Shown: in pieces, positions 26,932-36,720 of the stretch
Numbering within the stretch: position 1 is the stretch's first letter
How the letters are laid out: each line of letters opens with the position of its first letter
Assembly: GCA_000989525.1 (NCBI GenBank)
Contig: LBON01000002.1
Span: forward strand, 186,977 to 250,976
DNA from: a candidate division TM6 bacterium GW2011_GWF2_32_72
GTDB lineage: Bacteria; Babelota; Babeliae; Babelales; GWF2-32-72
DNA length: 64,000 bases
Reading direction: 5' to 3'
Notes under the pieces: generated by a model
Seen by the model: only the letters and a program-made list of their open reading frames with translations
What the model was told of the DNA's origin: nothing
Database searches by the model: none
Translations under genes and position numbers: made by a program

Positions 26932-27675
26932 ATGAAAACTTACAAAATTATAGTTGCTTATGACGGCACAGATTATCAAGGCTGGCAAGAGCAACCTCAT
27001 GGAAAAACAGTAGTTCAAGCTCTGCAAAAAAGTTTTAAAGCTGCCTTTTTTTTACCAATATTAATTAAAGGAGCATCTCGCACAGATGCGGGAGTACACG
27101 CACTTGGCCAAGTTGCTAAATTTCAAACAACACTAAACATTTCTGCCAAACAACTACTAAAAGTCTGGGAACAAAAAGTTCCTAGTGATATTTCAATTAT
27201 ATCCATAGAAGAAGTCGATCCTGAATTTAAACCAACTCATAACGTTATTGAAAAAACATATTCTTATAAAATATTTACTAAACGACCATTACCTCAAGAA
27301 CAACGATTTGGTGTAGAATGGAAAAAAAAATTAGATATAAATAAGTTAAAAACATGCCTTAAAATTTTTGTTGGAACTCATGATTTTAGATCTTTTTGTT
27401 CAGGCTACGAATTTACAGGCGGATCCGTAAGAACCATAAATTCGATTAGCATTGAGTCAGAAAATATGAATAATACAATAACTATTGTTTTTAAAGGACC
27501 AGGTTTTTTAAAATATATGATCAGACGAATTGTTGGCGCATGTTTACAAGCAGCTTCTTGTAAAAAATTAAATGAAACAGATTTACAAAAAGCTATGGAT
27601 GAAAAAAATCCATTACAAAGTTTACTAACTGCCCCAGCCAAAGGTCTAACATTAGAAAAAATTGAATATAAATAA
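26932..27675 (+). CDS. truA: tRNA pseudouridine(38-40) synthase TruA
   Basis: TruA modifies U38-40 in the anticodon stem-loop of tRNAs. The catalytic Asp lies in GASRTDAGVHALGQVAKF, the family signature. Further landmarks are the N-terminal VAYDGTDYQGWQEQP, the THDFRSFCS segment and the C-terminal GPGFLKYMIRRIVGA. 247 residues is typical. It starts 20 bases after the typA hairpin. A small acetyltransferase gene follows closely. Confidence 0.95.
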   Translation: MKTYKIIVAYDGTDYQGWQEQPHGKTVVQALQKSFKAAFFLPILIKGASRTDAGVHALGQVAKFQTTLNISAKQLLKVWEQKVPSDISIISIEEVDPEFKPTHNVIEKTYSYKIFTKRPLPQEQRFGVEWKKKLDINKLKTCLKIFVGTHDFRSFCSGYEFTGGSVRTINSISIESENMNNTITIVFKGPGFLKYMIRRIVGACLQAASCKKLNETDLQKAMDEKNPLQSLLTAPAKGLTLEKIEYK

Positions 27676-27723
27676 ATTCATCCGTATTTGCTTAAAGGCT
27701 TTACCGGACAAAAGAGAGGAAAT

Positions 27724-28305
27724 ATGAAAAAACTATATTTATCAATTACAATTGCAATAGGTCTTATTTTAACCGGTTACTATTTCCAAGATACCCTAAT
27801 TAAATACAATCCATTTCCACCCAAAAATGGAATTTGCCGCTACAATAAATGGGTCGACGAACCTTTCCTTTATCAAATATTTAAAGAAGAAGCTAATTTG
27901 TTATTTGCCGATCCAAAAGCACCTCACAATTTTTACCCTAAACAAATGCTCCAATACATGTCCCCTATAGACAATAAAAAATACTATGGACAAATTCAAA
28001 TGCGATTTATACGAGAAAATGGAAAAACAGTTGCATTTACGGTTTATTACAAAAAAAACTTCTTCAAAGGACAACTTCTTTTCTTGGGCGTTCTTGATGG
28101 TTACAGAAAAAAAGGTTACGCCACAGAATTAATCAAATATGTAATGAAGGATTTAGAACGCCAAGGTTGCACCAGCATTCAATGGGTAACCAAAGTTATT
28201 AATACCCGTGCTCAAAATCTTTATAATAAGCTTGGATTCAAATTGTTAGGCGTCTGGGATGAACACTATCACTATGAATACACCCCAAAAGAACATAGAA
28301 AATAA
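27724..28305 (+). CDS. Membrane-anchored GNAT acetyltransferase
   Basis: An N-terminal hydrophobic segment (about residues 4-20) precedes a GNAT domain. The acetyl-CoA-binding motif A is visible (FLGVLDGYRKKGYATELI), and the C-terminal motif B helix is INTRAQNLYNKLGFKLLG. The ATG at 27724 is chosen because AGAGAGGA sits just upstream; the earlier in-frame ATG at 27688 would extend the N-terminus past the hydrophobic segment. The substrate is unknown. A membrane-anchored GNAT is unusual; because the hydrophobic stretch could be a signal peptide or an anchor, location is uncertain. Length about 193 residues. Confidence 0.75.
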   Translation: MKKLYLSITIAIGLILTGYYFQDTLIKYNPFPPKNGICRYNKWVDEPFLYQIFKEEANLLFADPKAPHNFYPKQMLQYMSPIDNKKYYGQIQMRFIRENGKTVAFTVYYKKNFFKGQLLFLGVLDGYRKKGYATELIKYVMKDLERQGCTSIQWVTKVINTRAQNLYNKLGFKLLGVWDEHYHYEYTPKEHRK

Positions 28306-28387
28306 ACTTTAATCAAATCGTTCACAATTCGCGACCAAAAGCCATAGGCAAGATTTTCACCCTCCACAAACATCCCAATAGTGCTAT

Positions 28388-28415
28388 TTGACATTTTTTC
28401 CCGATGTGTTACAAT
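28388..28415 (+). promoter_or_regulatory. Strong sigma-70-type promoter
   Basis: TTGACA (28388-28393), a 16-base spacer and TACAAT (28410-28415, one base from TATAAT), about 40 bases before the start of the secreted protein at 28454. Confidence 0.75.
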
Positions 28416-28453
28416 AAAAACGTTATAAATATTATATTAATGGAAGGTAAACT

Positions 28454-29101
28454 ATGAAAAAATTAACGCTTACTTTAGGGTTAGCACTAACATTTGCCCT
28501 AAATTGTTCTGAAAACATTGATGTAGAAAAAATAAAACTCGGCAGAATAACGACTATTATTTGTTGTAGAACCCCCGAAGAAAACGCTAAAAAGATTACA
28601 CAACTTGTTAAAACAACAGGAACAGGCATCCTTGCGGACGAGGTCAAACATATCTGTGCAGCATCAAGGCCCGATAATAAAGAGGTTGCAACTACTTTTT
28701 TTAAAAAGCTTGCTCAATCACAAAGTGAAGAGCTTTTTAAAGAAATTATATTTCTAAATCCTGATTTATTAAGATTAATTTCTCAAAAAATTGAAAACGG
28801 AACCTCGGTGATTATGACTCATTGTAAAAATAAAGATTTTTTATATGAAGCCTGTATGAAATTAATAAAGATAATGCTTGAAGATGATTTTAAATATACA
28901 AGTCAAAAAGACCTTGACTCCATTTTTAGTTACATAGGCGATCCAGAAATTAATGGTAAAAAAATATGTGACGCAACAATAATTGAATTTTTTAAACTTC
29001 TTGTAAAAAATGATAGCGAAAAATTATACAATTTATTTAAAAATGTACCAAATGCAAAAGATTTATTATTCAAATATTTTCCAATTCTAAAAGAACTTTA
29101 A
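28454..29101 (+). CDS. Unknown secreted protein
   Basis: An N-terminal signal (KLTLTLGLALTFALNCSEN) is followed by about 190 mainly helical residues with no recognised motif. A Cys close to the end of the hydrophobic segment (ALNC) could be a degenerate lipobox, so a lipoprotein is possible but not shown. The start has GGAAGG upstream and a strong promoter beyond that. It is monocistronic and ends at a strong hairpin. Nothing is known of the family. Confidence 0.6.
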   Translation: MKKLTLTLGLALTFALNCSENIDVEKIKLGRITTIICCRTPEENAKKITQLVKTTGTGILADEVKHICAASRPDNKEVATTFFKKLAQSQSEELFKEIIFLNPDLLRLISQKIENGTSVIMTHCKNKDFLYEACMKLIKIMLEDDFKYTSQKDLDSIFSYIGDPEINGKKICDATIIEFFKLLVKNDSEKLYNLFKNVPNAKDLLFKYFPILKEL

Positions 29102-29115
29102 ATGTTTAAAATAGA

Positions 29116-29145
29116 AAAAGGCGTCTAAAAAAGACGCCTTTTTCT
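29116..29145 (+). terminator. Rho-independent terminator
   Basis: The stem AAAAAGGCGTCT/AGACGCCTTTTT with a 4-base A loop and a following T run. Confidence 0.9.
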
Positions 29146-29242
29146 ATTTATAGTTTATACACATATTAAAAATCTATTTTTTAATAAAAGACAACTATGG
29201 ACTTATACGAAAATTCAAAAACATTGATTTTTTAACATCAAA

Positions 29243-29487
29243 AAAAGGACTCGATCCTTCAACAAGCTCAGGATGAAATCCGTCTTTATAATTGTTGAGG
29301 AACGGTTCATTGACAAGCTCAGGATGACATCCGTCATATTAATTTATATTTTATTGCGTTGTTTTAGCTCTGTAGCCTTAAACTATGTGATTATTATTAA
29401 ATTAAATTTTTAACATTTTAATCTTAAATTAGAAATAAAATAAAGACGGATACCATCCTGAGCTTGTCGAAGGATCGAGCCCTTTAA
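29243..29487. repeat. MITE-like element with about 40-bp terminal inverted repeats
   Basis: The left end (29246-29287) reads GGACTCGATCCTTCAACAAG then CTCAGGATGAAATCCGTCTT; the reverse complement of the right end (29441-29485) is nearly the same, with about four mismatches in 40. A third, shorter direct copy of the left repeat (about 29303-29337, containing TGACAAGCTCAGGATGACAT) lies inside. The interior is AT-rich with no ORF. A related core (CATCCTGAGC-TAGTCGAAGG) occurs at 48642-48680. This also covers the gene-free stretch 29146-29519, between the terminator and dps. Confidence 0.7.
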
Positions 29488-29519
29488 ATAATTTGCATAT
29501 AAATTTTAATTACAAAATC

Positions 29520-30005
29520 TTACTGCTGATGTGCTTGCACAAACCAAAGACGCTTTTGCAAAAGTTCACTTATTTTTGTACAAAGATCCATAGTCGACAT
29601 ATCACCTCGTTCTTCTGCAAACTTTAAACATTCTTCAATTTGTTCAATATATTGAGCCATACGCTCTGCTACAACACTCAATAATTCTGTACTTTTAAAA
29701 ATATTTTCTGGATAAACAATTAATTTAGTTGATTTAACAGCTTCTTGAATTGTACCTAAAGCTGTTCCACCTAATGCCGTTATTCTTTCTGCAATATCAT
29801 CAACGGCTGTTTCTAGTTCACCAGCTATTAAATCAAATAGAAGATGTGTACTATAAAAACCAGCCCCCTTAACATTCCAATGGGCTTGTTTTAAAACATA
29901 TTTAAGATCAATAGAAGAACCAAGCAATGAATTCAATTTTGAAATAACATCTTTTCTTACAGGTTCTGACAAAGGGTTACTTGTTTTATGCATTACGTTT
30001 TTCAT
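29520..30005 (-). CDS. dps: Dps family DNA-protection ferritin
   Basis: Dps forms a 12-mer cage that stores iron and protects DNA from oxidants. The dinuclear centre residues lie in KQAHWNVKG (His) and in FDLIAGELETAVDDIAERI (Asp/Glu), the family signature. A second block is ALGGTALGTIQEAV. Length 161 residues is typical. AAGGAA precedes the ATG. The gene is next to the inverted repeat element and stands alone, with ankyrin and secA genes further right on the same strand. Confidence 0.93.
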   Translation of the reverse strand: MKNVMHKTSNPLSEPVRKDVISKLNSLLGSSIDLKYVLKQAHWNVKGAGFYSTHLLFDLIAGELETAVDDIAERITALGGTALGTIQEAVKSTKLIVYPENIFKSTELLSVVAERMAQYIEQIEECLKFAEERGDMSTMDLCTKISELLQKRLWFVQAHQQ

Positions 30006-30122
30006 AAAAAATTCCTTAGAAAATCAATAAAAATAAAAACTACATTAGTTTTACATTATTTTCTGCTTAAAAAGAACTATTTGATAAAAACATTTTAAAA
30101 ACAAAGGTAAAAAAGCTATTTA

Positions 30123-30608
30123 TTATTGTTCAAACAAAATCGTAGGAACATCATCAGGATGATTATCAAAATCTTTAAATGCCTTTATACATTCCAATCT
30201 TTTTTCTGCTGAGTTCCTGATATTTTTATCTGATTTAAATATAAATTCTAAAGCAATCTCATTATCACAATTAACAATAAAAGGATCTGCCCCATTTTTT
30301 AATAAAAATTTAATTACATCGATATCTAACATACGAGCCGCCAGCATTAAAGCCGTCATTCCGCTCTCATCCTTAATATCAACAGAAACGCCAACCAATA
30401 ACAATCTTTTTGCTGATTTTAAATCAAAAGTTTTAATAGCGTTTATAAAATTAAAACATCTGGCATGACTCAAACAACAAAAACCTTCCGCAGGCTCCCT
30501 AGAGCAAAGAGATTCATAATCAATTTTATGTTTTCCTGCACACAAAAATGGGGTCTGCAGAGCAAACCCCACCAAAAAAATTAATATTTTTAATTTTTCA
30601 TACAACAT
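30123..30608 (-). CDS. Secreted ankyrin-repeat protein
   Basis: A hydrophobic signal (KILIFLVGFALQTPFLCA) precedes about three ankyrin repeats, the clearest being GMTALMLAARMLDIDVIKFL with LLKNGADPFIVN. Such proteins often act as bacterial effectors that bind host proteins, but nothing here shows export beyond the periplasm. The ATG at 30608 lies within the last codons of secA (19-base overlap), so it may be translated from the secA mRNA. Length 161 residues. Confidence 0.75.
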   Translation of the reverse strand: MLYEKLKILIFLVGFALQTPFLCAGKHKIDYESLCSREPAEGFCCLSHARCFNFINAIKTFDLKSAKRLLLVGVSVDIKDESGMTALMLAARMLDIDVIKFLLKNGADPFIVNCDNEIALEFIFKSDKNIRNSAEKRLECIKAFKDFDNHPDDVPTILFEQ

Positions 30609-33115
30609 TTTTTAAACTTCTTACCAGAACCACAAGGACAAGGTTCATTGCGACCAGTTTTTTCAACCTGACGCGGTTCTGTAGGCAATGATTCATCGCT
30701 AGAAATATAATTCAAAGCTTCCATTTCTTTATTTCGTTTTTCTTCAATCTGACGACTATCAAAATTATCTAAATTTAAATGGAAAACATGATGAATTATT
30801 TCCCATTTAATTTGATTCATCATATCTTCAAACATCTGGAAGGATTCTCGCTTATATTCAGTCAAAGGATTTTTTTGACCATAACCTCGCAAACCAATAC
30901 CCTCTTTTAAATGGTCTAAATTCAACATATGCTGTTTCCAAGCACCATCTATTGTTTCTAACATTAACCATTTTTCAGCATTTTGAATTGTTTCTCTATT
31001 TGCCTGATTTCTATAAAGATCATACTGCTCAAGTAAAAAATTAATCATATCTTGCTTTAAAACTTCACTATTTGCTGTACTAATGCCCCGTTTAAAAAAT
31101 ATATCAACAGGTAAACCAGTCAAACCTGATACAGCTTTTAAAAAATTCTGCACCTGTTCTTCTGTAACGTTTCTTATAGGACAATGAATTGCAATAGCTG
31201 TTTGAATAACCGAAACCAAAAGATCTCTAATTAATTGATAGATATTTTCTTGGCCCTCAAGAACTTCGCGTCTGTATTCATAAATGACCATTCTTTGTTG
31301 ATTTAAAACATCATCATATTCCAACAAATGTTTTCTTGATTCAAAGTTATTCTTTTCAACTTTTTCTTGAGCCTTTTCAATTTGCTTAGAAATAAAATTC
31401 GATTCAATAACTTCATCTTCCTTCATTCCAGCCCAGAGCATCTTCTTTTTTAAACCTTCTCCTGCAAATCTACGAATTAAATCATCTTCCAAAGATATAT
31501 AAAATCTTGATTCACCGGCATCACCCTGACGACCAGATCGGCCTCTTAATTGATTATCAATACGACGGCTTTCATGCCTTTCTGTACCCAAAATATAAAG
31601 CCCACCTGCAGCCATAGCTTCTGGATTTAATTTAATGTCAGTTCCACGGCCAGCCATATTAGTTGCAATCGTTACTCGACCCGCTTCACCTGCATGCTCA
31701 ACAATTTCGGCCTCACGCGCGTGCTGTTTTGCATTTAAAACTTCATGAGCAATTCCATATTTACGCAAATGATCACTCAATAATTCAGATGTTTCAACTG
31801 CAACAGTACCTATCAAAACAGGCTGTCCTTTTGCATGACGTTCTTTTATATCTTCTACAATGGCATCAAACTTGCCCTTTTGAGATAGAAAAATTAAATC
31901 AGACTTGTCTTGCCTGATCATTGGTTTATTTGTAGGAATAACGATAACATCCATACCATAAGTTTTATAAAATTCTTCAGCTTCTGTAAGCGCTGTACCT
32001 GTCATACCAGAAAGTTTTTTATACAATCTAAAAAAGTTTTGTAGTGTAATAGATGCCAATGTTTGAGTTTCTTGTTCTATAGTTACGCCTTCCTTGGCCT
32101 CGATAGATTGATGTAATCCATCACTATATCTTCTTCCTGCCAATACTCGACCCGTAAATTCATCCACAATCAAAACTTCGCCATCACGCACGATATATTC
32201 AACATCTTTTCTAAATAATTTGTGAGCTCGTAAAGCCTGACTAACATGATGCAGAATATTAATATTTTCAACGGCATATAAATTTTTTAACCGAAATGCA
32301 GATTCAACTTTATCTACCCCTGATTCCGTCAACATAACGTTTCTATCTTTTTCATCTACTTCAACATCTTCTGCTGTAAGCCTAGAAACAACTTTGCTTG
32401 CATCAACATATAAATTACTACTGTCACCAGAGGACCCCGAAATAATTAATGGAGTTCTTGCTTCATCAATCAAAATCGAGTCAACTTCGTCAACAATTGC
32501 AAAAGCCAAATCTCTTTGTACATAATCTTCCAAACGAGATTTCATGTTATCACGGAGATAATCAAAACCAAGCTCACTATTTGTTGCATATAAAATATCT
32601 GCGTTATAAGCCTCTTTTCTTTGAGCATCCGTCATAGAATGTTTCAAACTAGCTACACTTAAACCCAAATGATTATAAATTGGCTTCATCCAATTGGCAT
32701 CACGATCAGCCAAATATTCATTAACGGTAACCAAATGAGCTGCTTTACCAGAAAGAGCATTTAAATAAAGTGGTAACGTTGCAGTTAAGGTTTTACCTTC
32801 ACCTGTTTTCATTTCTGCAATTTTACCTTGATGCAAAACCATTCCACCAATCAACTGAACATCATAATGCCTCTGCCCTAAAAATCTTTTTGATGTTTCT
32901 CGAACAACAGCAAATGCCTCTGGCAAAATGTCATCTAAAGTTTTACCTTGCGCCAATTGCTCTCTAAATTCATTTGTTTTTGCAGCCAACTGTTCATCTG
33001 TTAAAGCACTAATTTGAGGTTCTAAAGAATTAATTTTTCTAACGATTGGCTTGAGCTTTTTAAGCTGTCTAGCATTGTTAGAGCCAACTATAAATCGAAA
33101 AAGTTTTGCAAACAT
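30590..33115 (-). CDS. secA: Preprotein translocase ATPase SecA
   Basis: SecA drives secretory proteins through SecYEG. The motor motifs are complete: MKTGEGKTLTATLPLYLNAL (Walker A), AIVDEVDSILIDEARTPLI (DEAD-like Walker B), TNMAGRGTDIKL and GRSGRQGDAGESRFYISLED. The C-terminus has the zinc-binding linker NEPCPCGSGKKFKKCC. 841 residues is normal. It is the first gene of a minus-strand pair with the ankyrin gene. Confidence 0.97.
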   Translation of the reverse strand: MFAKLFRFIVGSNNARQLKKLKPIVRKINSLEPQISALTDEQLAAKTNEFREQLAQGKTLDDILPEAFAVVRETSKRFLGQRHYDVQLIGGMVLHQGKIAEMKTGEGKTLTATLPLYLNALSGKAAHLVTVNEYLADRDANWMKPIYNHLGLSVASLKHSMTDAQRKEAYNADILYATNSELGFDYLRDNMKSRLEDYVQRDLAFAIVDEVDSILIDEARTPLIISGSSGDSSNLYVDASKVVSRLTAEDVEVDEKDRNVMLTESGVDKVESAFRLKNLYAVENINILHHVSQALRAHKLFRKDVEYIVRDGEVLIVDEFTGRVLAGRRYSDGLHQSIEAKEGVTIEQETQTLASITLQNFFRLYKKLSGMTGTALTEAEEFYKTYGMDVIVIPTNKPMIRQDKSDLIFLSQKGKFDAIVEDIKERHAKGQPVLIGTVAVETSELLSDHLRKYGIAHEVLNAKQHAREAEIVEHAGEAGRVTIATNMAGRGTDIKLNPEAMAAGGLYILGTERHESRRIDNQLRGRSGRQGDAGESRFYISLEDDLIRRFAGEGLKKKMLWAGMKEDEVIESNFISKQIEKAQEKVEKNNFESRKHLLEYDDVLNQQRMVIYEYRREVLEGQENIYQLIRDLLVSVIQTAIAIHCPIRNVTEEQVQNFLKAVSGLTGLPVDIFFKRGISTANSEVLKQDMINFLLEQYDLYRNQANRETIQNAEKWLMLETIDGAWKQHMLNLDHLKEGIGLRGYGQKNPLTEYKRESFQMFEDMMNQIKWEIIHHVFHLNLDNFDSRQIEEKRNKEMEALNYISSDESLPTEPRQVEKTGRNEPCPCGSGKKFKKCCMKN

Positions 33116-33254
33116 ATTGGTCCCTACGTATCTAAAAGTTTAATTTAATAACTATGTTTAAGTTTATTGTTTTCTTTTTTCAGGAGTAAATAAAATAAAG
33201 ATAAAAGTCTTATTGTAACGGAAAAACCGCTTTTTTTCAATTTAGAAACCAAAC

Positions 33255-33285
33255 TAAAAAAAGGGACCTTTCGGTCCCTTAAAAT
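33255..33285 (-). terminator. Terminator of the beta-helix gene
   Basis: The stem AAGGGACC/GGTCCCTT with a TTTC loop; the A run on the plus strand (33256-33262) is the U tract for minus-strand transcription coming from 33331. Confidence 0.8.
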
Positions 33286-33330
33286 TAAATATTAAAGGTT
33301 ATATAAAAATTATTTTTGAGTTTTTAGAAT

Positions 33331-34722
33331 TTATACTATTTTGTTTCCATCAAATTTAAAATCGCCCCTAGGGTCTTTTAATATTTTTTCATCGTTAAAT
33401 AATTTAAAGTCTGACCGAGCATTTTCAACTCGATTATTTGCAAATCTAGCCTGATTAAATGGTGCAAACTTACTCAAATCAGTTCCCACATGACCCAAGC
33501 CAAAAACAGCCTGACCACTACTTGTGAATCTAAATAAACTATCAGCAATCAAAATACCATAAGCTTTTTCTGATGGTAGCACAGGAGGAAGATTATAATC
33601 ACCACCTCTTTCCCAAATAACTTTTGATTGAATACCCAAAACATTATTTCTAAAAATACTAAAAATATTGCCATGTCTATGGTTTATAAACGCTTGCTTA
33701 ATATCTGTAAAAGTATTGTCCCAAATTTTTATATCGTTAGAGCCATTTACAGAAACGGCAAACTGACAGTTATTAGCTATCCCATTTTTTAAATAAACAT
33801 TTACACCAGAATTCAGCATGCCAACCACACCAATATTTTCACAAGCAAAATGATTAAAATCTATATCTTTACACTCTATCGGAATTCCGCCATTACCATA
33901 AACACCTGTACCACCCAAATAAAATGCCGACTGTTTTACATTTTCAAATGAACAACCAGACATCGTAACATTATGACATCCCGTTAGGTCTATGCCAGAA
34001 CCCCACTCTAATGTGTCAAAAACACAATTAGTTAAAAAAACATGCTGACATCTAGTTAAATAAACCCCATGCATATAATTCCAATACCAAGCAGGTCCAC
34101 CATTATTTAAATGCCATTCTGAAAGAGTTTTTCCTTGAAATATAAAATCTGGGTGTCCGACATTATATAAATGGGAATTTAAAATCTGTATTTCTGTACA
34201 ATCAGAAATACCTATACATTGAACGTTAACATCATGAATATCACAATTTTTTATTATAAATACCGAGTCTCTCAAATCTGGTTGACCAATGACCCAGGTT
34301 TTTCCTCTTGTATTAATCCCACAATTTATACGTTTTAAAAAATCTGAATATGCAATAATACCTAGCTCATCTTGGCTTCCATCCAATTCAAGATTTTCTA
34401 TTGTAATATTTTTTAATTCTGCCTGACGAACTGGCATGATGAAGGCTAAATCTAATTTATGAATAGGCTCATAAGTTGCAACAAAATCCTTACCCGCAAT
34501 TAATTTTGTTTTTGAAAGTCCATCACCCTGCCCCTTTAATGTACAACGAGACGGCATTTCTATTGGCTTTTCAAGAGTATAAGTTGTATCCGCGTCTAAA
34601 AGAATTGTTGTATCAGATTGTAACAGGTCATACGGAAAAGGTTTTACAATTGTTGATGCCACAACAAAACAAGAATTAGCAAAAACAACTAACCCTAAAC
34701 CAAACTTTAGCAGCTTTGTCAT
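33331..34722 (-). CDS. Secreted parallel beta-helix protein
   Basis: A signal peptide (FGLGLVVFANSCFVVAS) is followed by a pectate-lyase-like N-terminal strand set (LEKPIEMPSRCTLKGQGDG) and a long run of roughly 22-residue turns with Asn-rich ladders (for example IENLELDGS, ITNCVFDTLEWGSGIDLTGC, VTMSGCSFENV). This is the right-handed parallel beta-helix architecture of pectate lyases, polygalacturonases and many adhesins. Catalytic residues cannot be assigned without alignment, so substrate and enzyme status are unknown. AAAGGAG lies upstream of the ATG. Length 463 residues. It could degrade or bind polysaccharide. Confidence 0.75.
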   Translation of the reverse strand: MTKLLKFGLGLVVFANSCFVVASTIVKPFPYDLLQSDTTILLDADTTYTLEKPIEMPSRCTLKGQGDGLSKTKLIAGKDFVATYEPIHKLDLAFIMPVRQAELKNITIENLELDGSQDELGIIAYSDFLKRINCGINTRGKTWVIGQPDLRDSVFIIKNCDIHDVNVQCIGISDCTEIQILNSHLYNVGHPDFIFQGKTLSEWHLNNGGPAWYWNYMHGVYLTRCQHVFLTNCVFDTLEWGSGIDLTGCHNVTMSGCSFENVKQSAFYLGGTGVYGNGGIPIECKDIDFNHFACENIGVVGMLNSGVNVYLKNGIANNCQFAVSVNGSNDIKIWDNTFTDIKQAFINHRHGNIFSIFRNNVLGIQSKVIWERGGDYNLPPVLPSEKAYGILIADSLFRFTSSGQAVFGLGHVGTDLSKFAPFNQARFANNRVENARSDFKLFNDEKILKDPRGDFKFDGNKIV

Positions 34723-34818
34723 AAAAACTCCTTTGTTTTATGATATAAAAAAGACTAACATCTTTTTCATATCAAGAAGCTTAAAGCCAAAGCAAGATTT
34801 CTATATTTTTTATATTTT

Positions 34819-35508
34819 TTACAAAACTACTAAAGAAATGTTTCTTAAAGCGGTTCCGTTATTTCGACGATAAGAACAATAATTTAAATTACATATTGTA
34901 CAGAGAGCTGTTTGTGTTTTAATTTTTTTTACACCAACTTCATTTAATCGAGCACAACACAATTTAATTAAACTAAAATAAAATTTATTATTTTCTTTAT
35001 TAAAAAAAACATACTCACCATATTGAATTTTTTCTGCAAAATCATTTGCTACTGAATAACAACACTCACAAGCATGTGGTCCAATATATGCAATCAAATC
35101 AATTGGATTAGTTCCATAGTTTATTTTCATATTTAAAACACATTCTGGAATAACATTCGCTACAGCTCCACGCCACCCTGCGTGAATTATTCCAACAGCA
35201 CTTTTTTTAGTATCAACCAAAATTATAGGCACACAATCAGCAGTCAAAACACCAATAGCCAAACCCTTTTGATTGGTTGTTAAATAATCACCAGCAGCAA
35301 TAAAAGGTTGTAAATTTTCGTTTGATTTAATCGCCAAACCAGAACTTCCATGAACCTGATCCAAAAACATAAAATCAATTACACCTAATTTCTGTTTTAT
35401 ATTTTCAAAAGAATTTTCAGGCAAAAAGCCTGGCTGGATTTTTAATTTATCTACAGCCAGGCTTGAATCTCCAAAAAATATTTTTGCAAAATCAGATTTA
35501 TAAATCAT
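34819..35508 (-). CDS. pgeF: Multi-copper-like laccase-domain protein (PgeF/YfiH)
   Basis: Family COG1496. The conserved core is visible: DQVHGS, GVLTADCVPIILVD, GIIHAGWRGAVANVIP and IAYIGPHACECCYSV, holding the H, C and C/H metal-binding residues. Some members act as purine nucleoside phosphorylase/adenosine deaminase (LACC1-like); in E. coli the protein edits peptidoglycan precursors. 229 residues is typical. The start abuts the tyrS stop with no gap, so it is presumably co-transcribed with tyrS. Confidence 0.88.
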   Translation of the reverse strand: MIYKSDFAKIFFGDSSLAVDKLKIQPGFLPENSFENIKQKLGVIDFMFLDQVHGSSGLAIKSNENLQPFIAAGDYLTTNQKGLAIGVLTADCVPIILVDTKKSAVGIIHAGWRGAVANVIPECVLNMKINYGTNPIDLIAYIGPHACECCYSVANDFAEKIQYGEYVFFNKENNKFYFSLIKLCCARLNEVGVKKIKTQTALCTICNLNYCSYRRNNGTALRNISLVVL

Positions 35509-36699
35509 TTATTTAATTTGAAAAATTTTATGTTTTCCAACCTTAATTTGCATTCCAGACTTCCATGTAATTGTTGCCTTAAAATCAACAACCTTTTCAC
35601 CATCAACAGAAACCGCACCTGATTCAATCAAACGCCTTGCTTCTGAAGTTGATTCAACTGAATTTAAAGCCTTTAAAAGATCTACAATCCAAATTGGATT
35701 AGCAGTATCTTGAGCTATTTTAAATTCAGTTGCCTTGGAATAATCTTTTTTCTGAAACACATCTTCAAAACTTTGTAACGCTGCAATTGCATCTTTTTCT
35801 GACCAAAATTTTTTAATCACATCGTGAGCCATTTGTTTTTTTAAGGTCATTGGATGTAATTTGCCAGACTCAACATCTTTGTGCATTTGCTTAATTTCAG
35901 CAGCTGTATTATTCAGTAATAATTCAAAGTAACGCCACATAAGTTTATCCGAAACAGACATCAGTTTACCAAAAGCTTGACTTGCAGGTTCATTTAAACC
36001 AATAGCATTCCCAAGAGATTTGGACATTTTTTCAACGCCATCAAGCCCCTCTAAAAGAGGCACTGTCAAGATTACTTGAGGTTCTTGGCCAAATCGTTCC
36101 TGCAATGTTCTACCCATTAACAAATTAAAAGTCTGATCGGTTCCACCAAGTTCTACATCAGCTTGTAATTCAACTGAATCGTAGCCTTGAAATACTGGAT
36201 ATAAAAGCTCATGTAAACTAATTGCTTGTTTTTTTTCCAATCTATTTGCAAAATCTTCACGCTCGATTATTTGCGAAACTGTTACTTTGGCAGCAATTTT
36301 TACAAGATCAGCAGCACTTAATTTATCAAGCCATTCAGAATTATATCGAACAATCACCTTGTTTGAGTCTAAAATCTTTCCGACTTGATCAAAATATGTT
36401 TTTGTATTTTCTTTAATCTCTTTCTCAGTCAAAGCTGGACGAGTCTTTGATTTACCAGTCGGATCACCTATACGAGCAGTAAAATCACCAATCAAAAAAA
36501 TAACTTGATGACCCAAATCTTGGAACTGTTTCATCTTAGAAAGAACTACGGCGTGTCCCAAATGAAGATCCGGTGATGTTGGATCCATTCCAAGTTTAAT
36601 TTTAAGTTTTTTTCCTGACTCTAACTTTTTTCCTAGCTCACCTTTTGGAAGAACCTGTGCTGTCCCTGCCATCAATTTTTCTAAATCTTTGTTAAACAT
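35509..36699 (-). CDS. tyrS: Tyrosyl-tRNA synthetase
   Basis: A class I synthetase that charges tRNA-Tyr. The HIGH-like motif is [18 protein letters not shown], followed by [19 protein letters not shown]; the second signature is [19 protein letters not shown] (KMSKS). The C-terminal S4-like domain is present ([18 protein letters not shown]). I use the ATG at 36699; a TTG at 36711 would only add four residues. It sits between an M50-like membrane gene (21 bases upstream) and pgeF (0 bases downstream), forming a minus-strand operon. Length about 396 residues. Confidence 0.95.
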   Translation of the reverse strand: MFNKDLEKLMAGTAQVLPKGELGKKLESGKKLKIKLGMDPTSPDLHLGHAVVLSKMKQFQDLGHQVIFLIGDFTARIGDPTGKSKTRPALTEKEIKENTKTYFDQVGKILDSNKVIVRYNSEWLDKLSAADLVKIAAKVTVSQIIEREDFANRLEKKQAISLHELLYPVFQGYDSVELQADVELGGTDQTFNLLMGRTLQERFGQEPQVILTVPLLEGLDGVEKMSKSLGNAIGLNEPASQAFGKLMSVSDKLMWRYFELLLNNTAAEIKQMHKDVESGKLHPMTLKKQMAHDVIKKFWSEKDAIAALQSFEDVFQKKDYSKATEFKIAQDTANPIWIVDLLKALNSVESTSEARRLIESGAVSVDGEKVVDFKATITWKSGMQIKVGKHKIFQIK

Positions 36700-36720
36700 A
36701 ACTTTTCTCAATTTATTGAA

